Below, piece by piece: positions 7,340 to 16,505 of a stretch of 64,000 nt of DNA (the first letter of the stretch is position 1; each line of letters opens with the position of its first letter). Source of the DNA: Leifsonia sp. EB41 (GTDB lineage Bacteria > Actinomycetota > Actinomycetes > Actinomycetales > Microbacteriaceae). The stretch lies in assembly GCF_041262565.1 (NCBI RefSeq), contig NZ_JBGCCJ010000001.1:3410001-3474000 (forward strand), in the 5' to 3' direction. The notes below the pieces were generated by a model. That model was not told where the DNA came from. It worked only from the letters and a program-made list of their open reading frames with translations, and made no database searches. The position numbers were made by a program, and so were the translations under genes.

Positions 7340-9841
7340 ATGATGAAGAAGCGTCGACCGGGGGTCGTCTCCGTCGTACTGGTGAACTTCCGGGGCGCCG
7401 ACGACACGATCGAGTGCGTCGCGGGCCTGCGTGCGCTGAACTGGCCGGCCGAGCTGCTGGAGATCGTCGTCGTCGAGAACGGCTCCGGCGACGACAGCCT
7501 GGAGAAGCTGCGCGCCCTCGGTGACGACATCGTCCTGATCGACTCCGGCGCGAACCTCGGATTCACCGGAGGCTGCAACCTCGGCGTCTCGAAGTCGACC
7601 GGAGAGTTCGTCGCGTTCCTCAACAACGATGCGAAACCTCACACCGACTGGATCCGCACCGCGATCGACACCTTCGCCACAGGCAAGGACATCGGCGCGG
7701 TCGCCAGCAAGGTGCTCGACTGGGACGGCACGGACGTCGACTTCGTCGACGGCGCCATCACCTGGTACGGGATGGGCTACAAGCCGCACGCCGGCGAGCA
7801 GGACCGTGGCTCCTGGGACACCGAGAAGGACGTCCTGTTCGGCACAGGCGCTGCGATGTTCATCCGCGCCGAGGTGTTCGAGCTGCTCGAGGGCTTCGAC
7901 GACGACTACTTCATGTTCTACGACGACGTCGACCTCGGCTGGCGGCTCAACCTCGCCGGCTACCGCTTCCGGTTCCAGCCGGCGTCGCTGGCGTACCACA
8001 AGCACCACGCGTCGATGAACAAGTTCGGCAACTTCCGCGAGGAGTACCTCCTGGAGCGCAACGCGCTCTACACGCTCTACAAGAATCTCGGCGACGAGCT
8101 GCTGGACGACACCTTCGCCGCTGCGCTGCTCCTGGCCGTCCGCCGCGCCGTCGGGCGCGGGGGGATCGACTCGACGCAGTTCGACCTCCGCAACCCGGGC
8201 GGCGACGACCAGCGCACGCTGGAGGTGCCCAAGTCGACGATGGCGGGCGTCTTCGCGATCGACCGTCTCGTCGAGCTCCTCCCGGAGATGACCGACAAGC
8301 GGCGCGCCATCCAGGCGTCACGGGTGCGCACGGACCGCGAGCTCATCACGCTCTTCGGAAAGCTCGACGAGCCCGCGTACCCGATCGAGTCGTACCTCGA
8401 CGGCTACGCCAAGATCGTCGCCAGCCTGGATGTCCTGGAGAACGCGGGCCGCAGGCGGCGCGTGCTGGTCATCACGGGCGACCCCATCGGCGCACGGATG
8501 GCCGGCCCGGCGATCCGGTCGTGGCACATCGCGGGCGAGCTCGCCCACGAGCACGACGTGCGGCTGCTGTCGATGACGTCGGTGTCTCCGGTCGACGCGC
8601 CGTTCGAGCTCGCGACGATCTCGCACCACCATCCTTCGACGGTCGTCGAGCACGAGAAGTGGGCGGACGTGATCGTCCTCCAGGGGAACGCGCTCGCGCT
8701 GTTCCCCGCGCTGGCCAAGTCGCAGAAGATCCTCGTGGTCGACGTCTACGACCCGATGCACCTCGAGCAGCTCGAGCAGGGCCGCGGCAACACGTTCAAG
8801 CAGTGGAACAAGCAGATCGGCGACGCCACCGAGACGCTCAACCAGCAGCTCGACCAGGGCGACTTCTTCCTCTGCGCCAGCGACAGGCAGCGTCACTTCT
8901 GGCTCGGCCAGCTCGCTGCGCTCGGCCGGATCAACGCCTACACGTACTCGCGCGACCCCGAGCTGGACTCGCTCATCGCCGTCGCCCCGTTCGGGATCCC
9001 GTCGGAGGACCCGGAGCAGACCGAGCACGCCATCCGCGGAGCGGTCCCCGGGATCGCACAGGACGACAAGGTCATCGTCTGGGGCGGCGGCATCTACAAC
9101 TGGTTCGACCCCCAGACGCTGATCAGGGCTGTCGCGCAGCTCGCGGAGCGTCACGACAACCTCCGCCTCTTCTTCATGGGCGTGAAGCACCCCAACCCGG
9201 ACGTGCCGGAGATGGAGGCCGTCTCGCAGGCGCGCGTCCTCGCCGAGCACCTGGGCCTGCTCGGGAAGAACGTGTTCTTCAACGAGAGCTGGGTCCCGTA
9301 CGAGGAGCGCCAGAACTACCTGCTCGACGCCGACCTCGGCGTCTCCACCCACTTCCAGCACGTCGAGACCACCTTCTCGTTCCGCACGCGGATCCTCGAC
9401 TACCTGTGGGCGGGGCTGCCGATCGTGACGACCGCCGGCGACTCGTTCGGCGACCTGGTCGCCAAGGAGGGGCTCGGCGCGTCGGTGCCGGAGCGTGACG
9501 TGGACGCGCTCGCCGAGGCGATCGAGCAGTACCTGTTCGATGCGGAGGCCGTCGCCTCCGCGCGCGCCGCCGTCGCGAGGGTCCGCGAGGACTTCCGCTG
9601 GAGCCGCGCGCTGGCGCCGCTGATCGAGTTCTGCCGGCGCCCGGTCCGCGCGGCCGACAAGGACGTGAACTCGAAGTCCTCCGCGAGCAAGGCCGTGAAG
9701 AAGGTCCAGGTGGTCCCTCGGACCGGGATCCGCCGCGACCTGGATCGGGCCGCGTACTACCTGCGCGAGGGTGGCGTGTCGGCGGTCATGGAGCGGTACA
9801 AGGCGCGCAACGAACGGCGCAAACAGGCGTCCGAGCTGTAA
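7340..9841 (+). CDS. two-domain glycosyltransferase (GT2-GT4 fusion)
   Basis: The 833-residue protein joins two enzymes. Residues 8-260 form a GT2 domain: VSVVLVNFRGADD, VVVENGSGDDS, NLGFTGGCN, FLNNDAKP (NND at 95-97) and YFMFYDDVDLGWRL. From about residue 370 a GT-B domain begins (RRVLVITGDPIGARMAGPAIRSW) with a donor half containing VIVWGGGIYNWFDP, LRLFFMGVKHP and the DLGVSTHF/FRTRILDYLWAGLPIV segment. Such fusions often add two successive sugars in one polymer repeat. It starts a plus-strand unit opposite wzm. An AAGGA site lies 9 bases before the first of two adjacent ATGs. The basic C-terminal tail has no recognised domain. Donors and linkage are unknown. Confidence 0.85.
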   Translation: MMKKRRPGVVSVVLVNFRGADDTIECVAGLRALNWPAELLEIVVVENGSGDDSLEKLRALGDDIVLIDSGANLGFTGGCNLGVSKSTGEFVAFLNNDAKPHTDWIRTAIDTFATGKDIGAVASKVLDWDGTDVDFVDGAITWYGMGYKPHAGEQDRGSWDTEKDVLFGTGAAMFIRAEVFELLEGFDDDYFMFYDDVDLGWRLNLAGYRFRFQPASLAYHKHHASMNKFGNFREEYLLERNALYTLYKNLGDELLDDTFAAALLLAVRRAVGRGGIDSTQFDLRNPGGDDQRTLEVPKSTMAGVFAIDRLVELLPEMTDKRRAIQASRVRTDRELITLFGKLDEPAYPIESYLDGYAKIVASLDVLENAGRRRRVLVITGDPIGARMAGPAIRSWHIAGELAHEHDVRLLSMTSVSPVDAPFELATISHHHPSTVVEHEKWADVIVLQGNALALFPALAKSQKILVVDVYDPMHLEQLEQGRGNTFKQWNKQIGDATETLNQQLDQGDFFLCASDRQRHFWLGQLAALGRINAYTYSRDPELDSLIAVAPFGIPSEDPEQTEHAIRGAVPGIAQDDKVIVWGGGIYNWFDPQTLIRAVAQLAERHDNLRLFFMGVKHPNPDVPEMEAVSQARVLAEHLGLLGKNVFFNESWVPYEERQNYLLDADLGVSTHFQHVETTFSFRTRILDYLWAGLPIVTTAGDSFGDLVAKEGLGASVPERDVDALAEAIEQYLFDAEAVASARAAVARVREDFRWSRALAPLIEFCRRPVRAADKDVNSKSSASKAVKKVQVVPRTGIRRDLDRAAYYLREGGVSAVMERYKARNERRKQASEL

Positions 9842-9987
9842 CCGGCGGCACCCGAACGGGGGTGTGCTTTGCGCGCGTGAGCGGCAGAAAACGCAAGCAT
9901 TTCGCGTGGTGAGCCAATAGGCTGGACGAAACGTTCCATCCTGCGGGTCTCACTGGGGCCATTCTCACCGGGTGAGGAGAACCGGAA

Positions 9988-12543
9988 ATGACTCCGAAAC
10001 GCGTCGTCGCGAGCACACTCGTGCTCCTGGTCGCCATCGCGGCCGCCGTCATGGGCGGCTGGTCCGTGCCCGACCGCGCCGACGCGCTGTCCGGCTCCGA
10101 CTTCGATCCGTCCAACATCATCTCGGACGCCAACTTCTACAACGCGAACGCGATGACCCAGGCGGAGGTCCAGTCCTTCCTGAGCTCGAAGGTGTCGTGC
10201 CAGACGAGCTCGTGCCTCGCGGTCGGCCAGTTCGCCACGTCGAGCAGAGCGGCGGACGCCATGTGCAACGCCTACGCAGGCGGGGGCACGGAGTCCACTG
10301 CGGCGATCATCTTCAAGGTGCAGCAGGCGTGCGGCATCAGCGCGAAGGTCATCCTGGTCACCCTCCAGAAGGAGCAGGGTCTGATCACGACGGCGGCCCC
10401 GACCACCGGGCAGCTCAACAAGGCGATGGGCTACGCGTGCCCGGACACCTCCGGGTGCGACACCTCCTACTACGGAGTGTTCAACCAGATCTACAGCGCC
10501 GCCCACCAGCTCGTGCGCTACGGCAATCCGCCTGGCACGTCGAACTACTTCACCTGGTTCCCGGTCGGCTCGCCCTCTGCGGTGCGCTACAGCCCCAGCC
10601 CCGGCTGCCCGGCGCCGGTCATCACGATCAAGAACCTGGCGACGGCCGCGCTGTACTATTACACGCCCTACCAGCCGGACCAGGCCGCGCTCGCGAACCT
10701 GTACGGCGCAGGCGGTTCCTGCTCCAGCTATGGCAACCGCAACTTCTGGGTCTACTACAACCAGTGGTTCGGCTCGCCCACCGGGACGGTGGATCCGCTC
10801 GCCAGCCTGGACGACGTCTCCGTCCGCTACACCGACACCGGCGCGGGCATCCTGGTGTCCGGCTGGGCGATCGAGCGGTCGGCTCCGGCGACCACGGCGC
10901 TGGTGGACATCTACATCGACCAGCCCAACGGGACGACCAAGGGCTACGAGATCAAGGCGAACGCCTCCCGCCCGGACGTCGGAGCGGTCTATACGGCCGC
11001 CGGGCCGAACCACGGCTACCAGTCGACGTTCCCCGCGACGCTGCCGGGAAACTACAACGTCTGCGTCTTCCCGATGACCGGCGGCGCAGGGGGATGGCTC
11101 CTCGGCTGCCGTTCGGTGACCGTGAACGGCACCGCGGCGGTCGGCAGCCTCGACTCCGTCGGCGCGACGGCGACGGCGACCGGCGCCACCCTCACCGCGA
11201 GCGGCTGGGGCTTCGACCCGACGTCGCCGGCGACCTCCGCCACGGCGACCGCGACGGTGACGGGCCCGACCGGGGCGAAAGCGACCGCGACCGCTCTGGC
11301 GTCCGGCTCGCGTCCCGACGTCGCCGGGGCCTATCCGGCCGCCGGGGCAGCGCACGGGTTCTCGCTGCCGGTCACCGTGCCGGCGGGACCGGCCGGCGCC
11401 TACCAACTCTGCGTGACGATCTCCGGCCACACGGCGGCGGGCAAGGCCGACGCGTCGGTCGGCTGCCGCACCGTGCAGCTCGGCGCGAGCAATCCGGCCG
11501 GTGTCCTGGACTCCGCCACGATCTCGCTCGGCGCGGACGGCCGCACCTCGATCCTGTTCAGCGGGTGGGCGATCGACAACGCGTGGCTCAGCACGAGCAT
11601 CCCCGTCGACGTGTACATCGACAGGCCGAACGGCACCACCGCGGCGCAGCGCGTCCCGACGACCGGGTCGCGCAACGACATCGCGCGCATCTACCCCGGG
11701 GCCGGAGCAGCGCACGGCTTCTCCGGATCGCTCGTGCTCTCGCAGCCCGGCACGTACAACGTCTGCGGGTTCGCGATCGGGCAGTCCCCGTTCGGCGCCG
11801 CCAACGCGATGATCGGGTGCCTCCCGGTCACCGTCCCCCAGGTCACTCCGATCGGGTCGCTCGACGGCTTCTGGATGTCGGCGAGCGCGGGAGCGCCCCA
11901 GGTCAACGCCTCAGGGTGGGCGCTCGACCAGGGCGCGCCGGGGACCTCGATCCCCGTCGACCTGTACCTCGACAAGCCGGACGGGACCGTCCAGGCGATC
12001 CGTACGGCGTCCACGAACCCGCGGGACGACATCGGCCGGGCCTTCCCGGGGATGGGCAGTCTGCACGGCTTCACCCAGAGCTTCACGATCACGAAGGCCG
12101 GCACCTACCGGCTGTGCGCCTACGGCATCGCCCAATCCACGTACAACCGCGGCAACGCGATGATCGGCTGCCGTTCGCTCACCATCACCGCCAACCAGGT
12201 GGTGGGGTCGCTCGACTGGGCCGGCGTGGGCGGGACCGCGGGCAACTGGACGATCTCCGCCAGCGGGTGGGCCGTCGACCCCGCGGTGCCGTCGAGCCCC
12301 GCCACCGTCTCGATCGAGGTGACCAAGCCGGACAACACGGTGACCAGCCTCCAGGTCCCGGCGTCCGGCGCCCGCGCGGACGTCGGCAGAGCGTTCCCCG
12401 CGTTCGGGCCGGCCCACGGATTCTCGGGTACGGTGGTCGGAGTGACCCAGCCCGGCACCTACAAGCTGTGCGCCAAAGGTGTGCCGCTGACGCCGTTCGG
12501 GTCGACTACACTCCTGGGATGCACGCAGGTCGTCGTCAAGTGA
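9988..12543 (+). CDS. secreted protein: lysozyme-like N-terminal domain plus five tandem ~115-residue repeats
   Basis: 851 residues with a signal peptide (hydrophobic 8-25, probable cleavage after ADA near 33). Residues 40-265 contain cysteine pairs and the segment AKVILVTLQKEQGLI, with Glu129 placed like the catalytic Glu of lytic-transglycosylase folds, followed by YYGVFNQIY and NYFTWFPVG. From about 266 to the end come five similar repeats, each built as GSLD...GWAID...VDIYID.PNGT...DVG..YP.AG..HGF...GTYNVC...GCR.VTV; the second copy is the most divergent. Many homologues are labelled hemagglutinin without proof. There is no membrane anchor at the C-terminus, so it is likely released or wall-bound. 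Cell-wall cleavage is inferred; the repeat ligand is unknown. GAGGAG lies 8 bases before the ATG. Confidence 0.7.
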   Translation: MTPKRVVASTLVLLVAIAAAVMGGWSVPDRADALSGSDFDPSNIISDANFYNANAMTQAEVQSFLSSKVSCQTSSCLAVGQFATSSRAADAMCNAYAGGGTESTAAIIFKVQQACGISAKVILVTLQKEQGLITTAAPTTGQLNKAMGYACPDTSGCDTSYYGVFNQIYSAAHQLVRYGNPPGTSNYFTWFPVGSPSAVRYSPSPGCPAPVITIKNLATAALYYYTPYQPDQAALANLYGAGGSCSSYGNRNFWVYYNQWFGSPTGTVDPLASLDDVSVRYTDTGAGILVSGWAIERSAPATTALVDIYIDQPNGTTKGYEIKANASRPDVGAVYTAAGPNHGYQSTFPATLPGNYNVCVFPMTGGAGGWLLGCRSVTVNGTAAVGSLDSVGATATATGATLTASGWGFDPTSPATSATATATVTGPTGAKATATALASGSRPDVAGAYPAAGAAHGFSLPVTVPAGPAGAYQLCVTISGHTAAGKADASVGCRTVQLGASNPAGVLDSATISLGADGRTSILFSGWAIDNAWLSTSIPVDVYIDRPNGTTAAQRVPTTGSRNDIARIYPGAGAAHGFSGSLVLSQPGTYNVCGFAIGQSPFGAANAMIGCLPVTVPQVTPIGSLDGFWMSASAGAPQVNASGWALDQGAPGTSIPVDLYLDKPDGTVQAIRTASTNPRDDIGRAFPGMGSLHGFTQSFTITKAGTYRLCAYGIAQSTYNRGNAMIGCRSLTITANQVVGSLDWAGVGGTAGNWTISASGWAVDPAVPSSPATVSIEVTKPDNTVTSLQVPASGARADVGRAFPAFGPAHGFSGTVVGVTQPGTYKLCAKGVPLTPFGSTTLLGCTQVVVK

Positions 12544-12639
12544 TGACACCTCGATAACGCGCACCCATCTCCAGAAAGGCAAGAGATTGGCCCACACCCC
12601 TGCCCTCGAGTGCACGGATCTGCTCGGGGAGACTCTCGC

Positions 12640-14031
12640 GTGAGCCTCGAAACGACCTCCTCCGACACCGATCGTCCGGAGGCGGACACGAGCCGCCCCG
12701 GCCGGTTCCGCTCGCGGCCACGGCTCATCGACACGATCCTCTGCGTCGTCCTCGGGCTGGCGAGCCTGCTGCTCGGCGTCTGGATCACGCCGCAGCACGC
12801 GACGGTCTCGCCGATCGACGAGTACGTCTACATCGACTACCTCGCCAAGGTGCCGACGCAGATCATCGTGCACAAGGGCGAGGAGACCGGCCAATACGCC
12901 CGGCTCTACCTGTCGTGCCACGGTGTGCGGACGATCGGCTTCTACCCCGACTCGTTCTGCGAGCACTGGACGGCCTCCGACGTCGCGCGCATGCCCAACA
13001 CGGGCAAGACCACTGCGGACCTCTACACGCCGCTCTACTTCGGCGCGACGTGGCTCATGGCCCAGCCGCTCCGGCTCTTCGGCATCACCGACATCACCGA
13101 CGCAGGGAGGCTGACCGGCTGGACCTGGCTCGCGGCCGGTGCGATCCTCCTCTACCTCTCACTGCGGCGGCTCCGGGTCCACCCCGCCACGGCGGCCGGT
13201 CTCGGCCTGCTCATGGTCGGCTCCCTCTCCGCGTACTGGTCGAACACCTACATCAGCACGGACGCCACCTCACTGCTCGCGGGCTCGCTCATGCTGTTCG
13301 GGCTGACGATGCTGAGCAGACCGGGCAGGCGCGGCGCGATCCTGTTCGTCCTGTTCGGCGTGCTGGTCACCCTCGCCAAGCTGCAGAACCTCATGGCGGT
13401 CGCCGCGGCGGCGCTGATCCTGCTGATCATGGCGGCGAACGACGCCTTCCGGTCCGAAGGCGTCTGGCGCGAACGGACGAGGACGTTCTTCCGCGACCGC
13501 CGGATACTGATCGCGGCGATCGCGGTCGTCGCCTCGCTGGTCGGCCAGGTCATCTGGATCCTGATCCGGAACGCCGCGACCGTCGGCACCTTCCCGGACC
13601 AGGGGGTCTCCACGCCGTTCGGCAAGAAGGCCTTCGTCGACGAGGTGTTCAAGTTCTTCCCCGGCGTCGCCAACGGGGCGATCCAGCCCAGCCAGGTGGG
13701 GTTCGCCGCCGTCATCGCGGCGACGCTGATGACCTGGGTGATCGTGGCGGGCGTCCTGGGCCTCCTGGCGGCGGCGAAGCGCGGCACGCAGCACGAGGCA
13801 CTGGCGCTCGGGTCGTTCGTGGTCGCCCTGCTCGCCGGGCCGATCCTCGCGGTCGCGAACATCGCGGTGAGCGGGTACTACTTCTCGCTGCCGCCCCGGT
13901 ACGGCATGTCGCTCATCCCGTTCTTCCTGGCCTGCGCGGGAGTGCTGTTCACGCGCGCGGTCTGGACCCGGTACCTGGCCCCGGCCGTCGGGCTGGCCAG
14001 CTACGTGGCGGTCATGAGCATCCCGGGCTGA
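12640..14031 (+). CDS. polytopic membrane protein, GT-C/DUF2142-like
   Basis: A 463-residue integral membrane protein with about ten hydrophobic segments. A long extracytoplasmic loop between the first two contains SPIDEYVYIDYLAK, an acidic motif in the position where lipid-dependent GT-C glycosyltransferases carry catalytic Asp/Glu residues. It recalls the DUF2142 protein encoded at 18.4 kb (VPDESAHAVKAIAQ), but similarity elsewhere is low. I selected GTG at 12640, 8 bases after GGGGAG, rather than a GTG ten codons earlier without a site. A role in adding a sugar or modifying lipid-linked glycan outside the membrane is inferred. It is the last gene before a strong terminator. Confidence 0.6.
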   Translation: MSLETTSSDTDRPEADTSRPGRFRSRPRLIDTILCVVLGLASLLLGVWITPQHATVSPIDEYVYIDYLAKVPTQIIVHKGEETGQYARLYLSCHGVRTIGFYPDSFCEHWTASDVARMPNTGKTTADLYTPLYFGATWLMAQPLRLFGITDITDAGRLTGWTWLAAGAILLYLSLRRLRVHPATAAGLGLLMVGSLSAYWSNTYISTDATSLLAGSLMLFGLTMLSRPGRRGAILFVLFGVLVTLAKLQNLMAVAAAALILLIMAANDAFRSEGVWRERTRTFFRDRRILIAAIAVVASLVGQVIWILIRNAATVGTFPDQGVSTPFGKKAFVDEVFKFFPGVANGAIQPSQVGFAAVIAATLMTWVIVAGVLGLLAAAKRGTQHEALALGSFVVALLAGPILAVANIAVSGYYFSLPPRYGMSLIPFFLACAGVLFTRAVWTRYLAPAVGLASYVAVMSIPG

Positions 14032-14047
14032 CCGCCGGACGAACGAC

Positions 14048-14080
14048 GAAGGGGGCCGCTGCTGAGCAGCGGCCCCCTTC
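14048..14080. terminator. bidirectional hairpin terminator
   Basis: The arms GAAGGGGGCCGCTG and CAGCGGCCCCCTTC pair perfectly over 14 bp around a CTGAG loop. It lies between the stops of two convergent genes, so it can serve both. Only a weak T-containing tail (GTGTTG) follows. Confidence 0.85.
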
Positions 14081-14097
14081 GTGTTGCGTACGGGCGT

Positions 14098-15060
14098 CTA
14101 CGAGGCCGAGAACGGCGGGTAGGTCGGTTTCGACGGGCTGGCCTGGATGTCGAGCTGCAGCGCCGATATCAGCATCTGCGTGCCGAGCATGAGCGGGAGC
14201 GCCGCGAGCATGACGGTCGCGGCCGTGGCGACGACGGAGGCGGCGATCTGGAAGCACACCCAGATCGCGACGCCCAGACCGAACAGGGAGAGGATCAGGC
14301 CGAGCACGAGCAGGAGGGCGATCGGGGAGAACGACCACAGCACGTAGCGGTACCAGATCCGCCGCCAGAAGCCGCGGGTCAGCAGGCTGAGCAGCTCGGG
14401 CACGACCCGGCCGAGCTTGATGCTGGAGACCTCGTTGCCGTAGACCGCGGGAACGGGGACGTCGACGGCCGGCACCTGGAGGATGTTCAGGTGGATGAGC
14501 AGGTCGTTCTCGAACGAGTAGCGGCGCGCTACGTGATCGAGCGGGACCCGGCGCAGCACGTCGGTCCGGATCGCGGTGTAGCCGTTCTGCGGATCGAACA
14601 GGTGCCAGTACCCCGACGCGAGCTTCGTCATGAACGACAGCACGATGTTGCCGAAGATCCGGTAGCGGGGCATGCCGTGGAACGACTCCGGCGCGAAGAA
14701 GCGGTTCGCCTTGGCGAAGCCGTAGCCCTCCGTCGTCACGTGGTCGATCAGCGCCGGCAGGTAGGTGGGGTCCATCTGGGCGTCGCCTGCCATGATGACG
14801 TTGACGTCCGCGCCGAGCTCGATCGCCGCGCGGTGGCCGGTGATGATCGCGCCGCCGACTCCCTGGTTCTCCTCGTGGCGGATGAGGGTGATGCGGGGGT
14901 CCGGGTTGGCCTTCACCACACCGCTGGTGTCATCGGGGCTGTGGTCGTCGACGATCACGATGTGATCGACGTAGTCCGGCATGGTGTCGATCACCGTGGT
15001 GATCATCAGCTCTTCTTTATAAGCGGGCACCACTGCGGCGATCGTTGCGCCGTTGTACAT
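14098..15060 (-). CDS. GT2 glycosyltransferase, polyprenyl-phosphate sugar synthase-like
   Basis: A 320-residue protein with a GT2 domain close to dolichol/polyprenyl-phosphate mannose and glucose synthases: AAVVPAYKEE, IVIVDDHSPDDT, NQGVGGAIITGH, the GDAQMDP DXD-type motif, and FDPQNGYTAIR. Two membrane segments follow (about 235-260 and 268-300). Such enzymes load a sugar on undecaprenyl/decaprenyl phosphate at the inner membrane face. The next gene downstream on the strand, a GtrA protein, is read upstream of it with a two-base gap; GtrA proteins are proposed partners of these synthases. The sugar is not determined. Confidence 0.85.
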   Translation of the reverse strand: MYNGATIAAVVPAYKEELMITTVIDTMPDYVDHIVIVDDHSPDDTSGVVKANPDPRITLIRHEENQGVGGAIITGHRAAIELGADVNVIMAGDAQMDPTYLPALIDHVTTEGYGFAKANRFFAPESFHGMPRYRIFGNIVLSFMTKLASGYWHLFDPQNGYTAIRTDVLRRVPLDHVARRYSFENDLLIHLNILQVPAVDVPVPAVYGNEVSSIKLGRVVPELLSLLTRGFWRRIWYRYVLWSFSPIALLLVLGLILSLFGLGVAIWVCFQIAASVVATAATVMLAALPLMLGTQMLISALQLDIQASPSKPTYPPFSAS

Positions 15061-15062
15061 CC

Positions 15063-15485
15063 TCAGTCCTCTCGGGCGGCCTCGGAGGCCGTGCTCGATC
15101 GTCGGGGGCCGGCGAAGACCCAGTAGCGATAGGCGAAGTAGTTCCACACCGTCGTGACGGCGGTCGCGATGACCTTGCCGCCTGCCCAGCTCAACGGGGA
15201 CTGGTCGACCAGCGCGACGATGACGGACGTCGCCACGGTGTTCACGACGACCAGAAGAGTGTACTTGATCAGCGCAGGGCCATGCGGCACCTGCGAGTTG
15301 AAGCCCAGCACCCGCTGGATCGTGTACGTGAACGCGAAGCTGATGACGAAGGCCGTCGCGGCCGCGAGCCAGGTGGCCCAGCCGAACACCTCGTGGAACA
15401 GCCACAGCAGCGTGAAGTCGACGATGAAGGCCAGGCCGCCCGCGACGAGGTAGCGGACGACCGGATGGTCGGCGAACGCGCGCAC
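15063..15485 (-). CDS. GtrA-like membrane protein
   Basis: The 140-residue protein has four membrane helices (about 10-30, 36-58, 72-94 and 100-122) and the GtrA pattern: VRYLVAGGLAFIVDF at the start and the ending VWNYFAYRYWVF. GtrA family proteins are proposed to flip or present polyprenyl-phosphate sugars made by an adjacent GT2 enzyme. It ends two bases before that enzyme's start. The only workable start in the frame is GTG at 15485, with GAGGAG about 17 bases upstream, so initiation looks weak unless translation is coupled to the preceding oxidoreductase gene. Confidence 0.85.
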   Translation of the reverse strand: MRAFADHPVVRYLVAGGLAFIVDFTLLWLFHEVFGWATWLAAATAFVISFAFTYTIQRVLGFNSQVPHGPALIKYTLLVVVNTVATSVIVALVDQSPLSWAGGKVIATAVTTVWNYFAYRYWVFAGPRRSSTASEAARED

Positions 15486-15539
15486 CGGATGGGTGCGCTT
15501 GCTCTCCTCGGTGGGGCTCTCCTGCGGCGGCGGGCACGC

Positions 15540-16505
15540 TCATCCCTGCAGGACGGGCCGGCGCGCGATCACCTGGTCGATGACGCGGTGCGGAGCGAGG
15601 ATCGTCGCGCGCTCGGCCGCGGCGTCGGCCGTGCCGTCGATCACGTCGAGGAATCGCCCGAACTGCGTCGTCAGCGGCTCCGCAGAGCTGACCAGCTCCG
15701 GGATCTCGATGACCGTCTGCTGCCGGTAACCGCGTCCGTCGTCGACCGAGTTCTCGGAGACGTGGTGGTAGACCGTGACATCGCGGCGGAGGAGGTCGAC
15801 CTCGATCAGGCGGTCGCGCTCGTAGATCGAGAGCTGGCGGATCTTGCGCTGGCCGACCCGGCTCGCCGAGATGTGCGCGATGGCGCCGCCGGGGAAGTCG
15901 AGCAGGGTCTCCGCCACATCCTCGGCGTCCGCCAGAGAGTCGGGGTGGAAGTGCCCGAGCCGCGACTCCACATTGCCCGGCGCTGCGCCGATGATCCCGA
16001 TCGCCAGGTCGACGTCGTGGACGAGGAGGTCCCAGGCGACGCCGGTGCGGATGCGCGGAGCGTACGGCGAGTGGCGGGTGGCGGTGACGTGAACAGGCTC
16101 TGCGATCAGCTCGCGCGCCGTCATCACGGCGGGGTTGTAGCGCTCGAGCAGGCCGCACATGAAGGGGAGGTCGCGCTCGTCGGCCAGCGCCAGGATCTCC
16201 TCGGTGCGCAGCAGGCTGTCGGCCACCGGCTTCTCGACCAGCAGCGGGGTGTCCTGGGACAGCACCTGCATGGCCAGGTCGTAGTGCGCCTCGGTCGCGG
16301 CCGCGACGACCACGCCGTCGATGTCGGACAGGTCGGGCAGCTCGGGAAGCCACTTCGCGCCGAAGCGCTCGGCGACCGCGGTGCCCACGGACTCCCGCGG
16401 GTCGACCAGCACGGTCAGCTCCGAGCGCGGGGACTGGGCGATCACGCGGGCGTGGTGGCTGCCCATCGTGCCGGCGCCCACCAGGGCGATGCGAGCGGCG
16501 GTCAT
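15540..16505 (-). CDS. Gfo/Idh/MocA-family NAD(P)-dependent sugar oxidoreductase
   Basis: A 321-residue protein with the Rossmann loop GAGTMGSHHARV (residues 10-21), EKP at 91-93 (the conserved Lys/Pro of the family), and a C-terminal sheet domain including WDLLVHDVDLAIGIIG, whose H-D pair fits the catalytic position. It overlaps the stop of the DegT aminotransferase gene by four bases (ATGA), a sign of coupling. In known pairs (WlbA/WlbE, GnnA/GnnB) such an enzyme oxidises C3 of a UDP-HexNAc so that the aminotransferase can add an amine. That substrate is an inference here; a simpler sugar oxidation cannot be excluded. Confidence 0.85.
   Translation of the reverse strand: MTAARIALVGAGTMGSHHARVIAQSPRSELTVLVDPRESVGTAVAERFGAKWLPELPDLSDIDGVVVAAATEAHYDLAMQVLSQDTPLLVEKPVADSLLRTEEILALADERDLPFMCGLLERYNPAVMTARELIAEPVHVTATRHSPYAPRIRTGVAWDLLVHDVDLAIGIIGAAPGNVESRLGHFHPDSLADAEDVAETLLDFPGGAIAHISASRVGQRKIRQLSIYERDRLIEVDLLRRDVTVYHHVSENSVDDGRGYRQQTVIEIPELVSSAEPLTTQFGRFLDVIDGTADAAAERATILAPHRVIDQVIARRPVLQG

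Noticed and set aside
6218-8008. Long upstream extension of the wzm frame
   Set aside because: Sequence before 7144 is antisense to the GT2-GT4 gene and lacks permease features.
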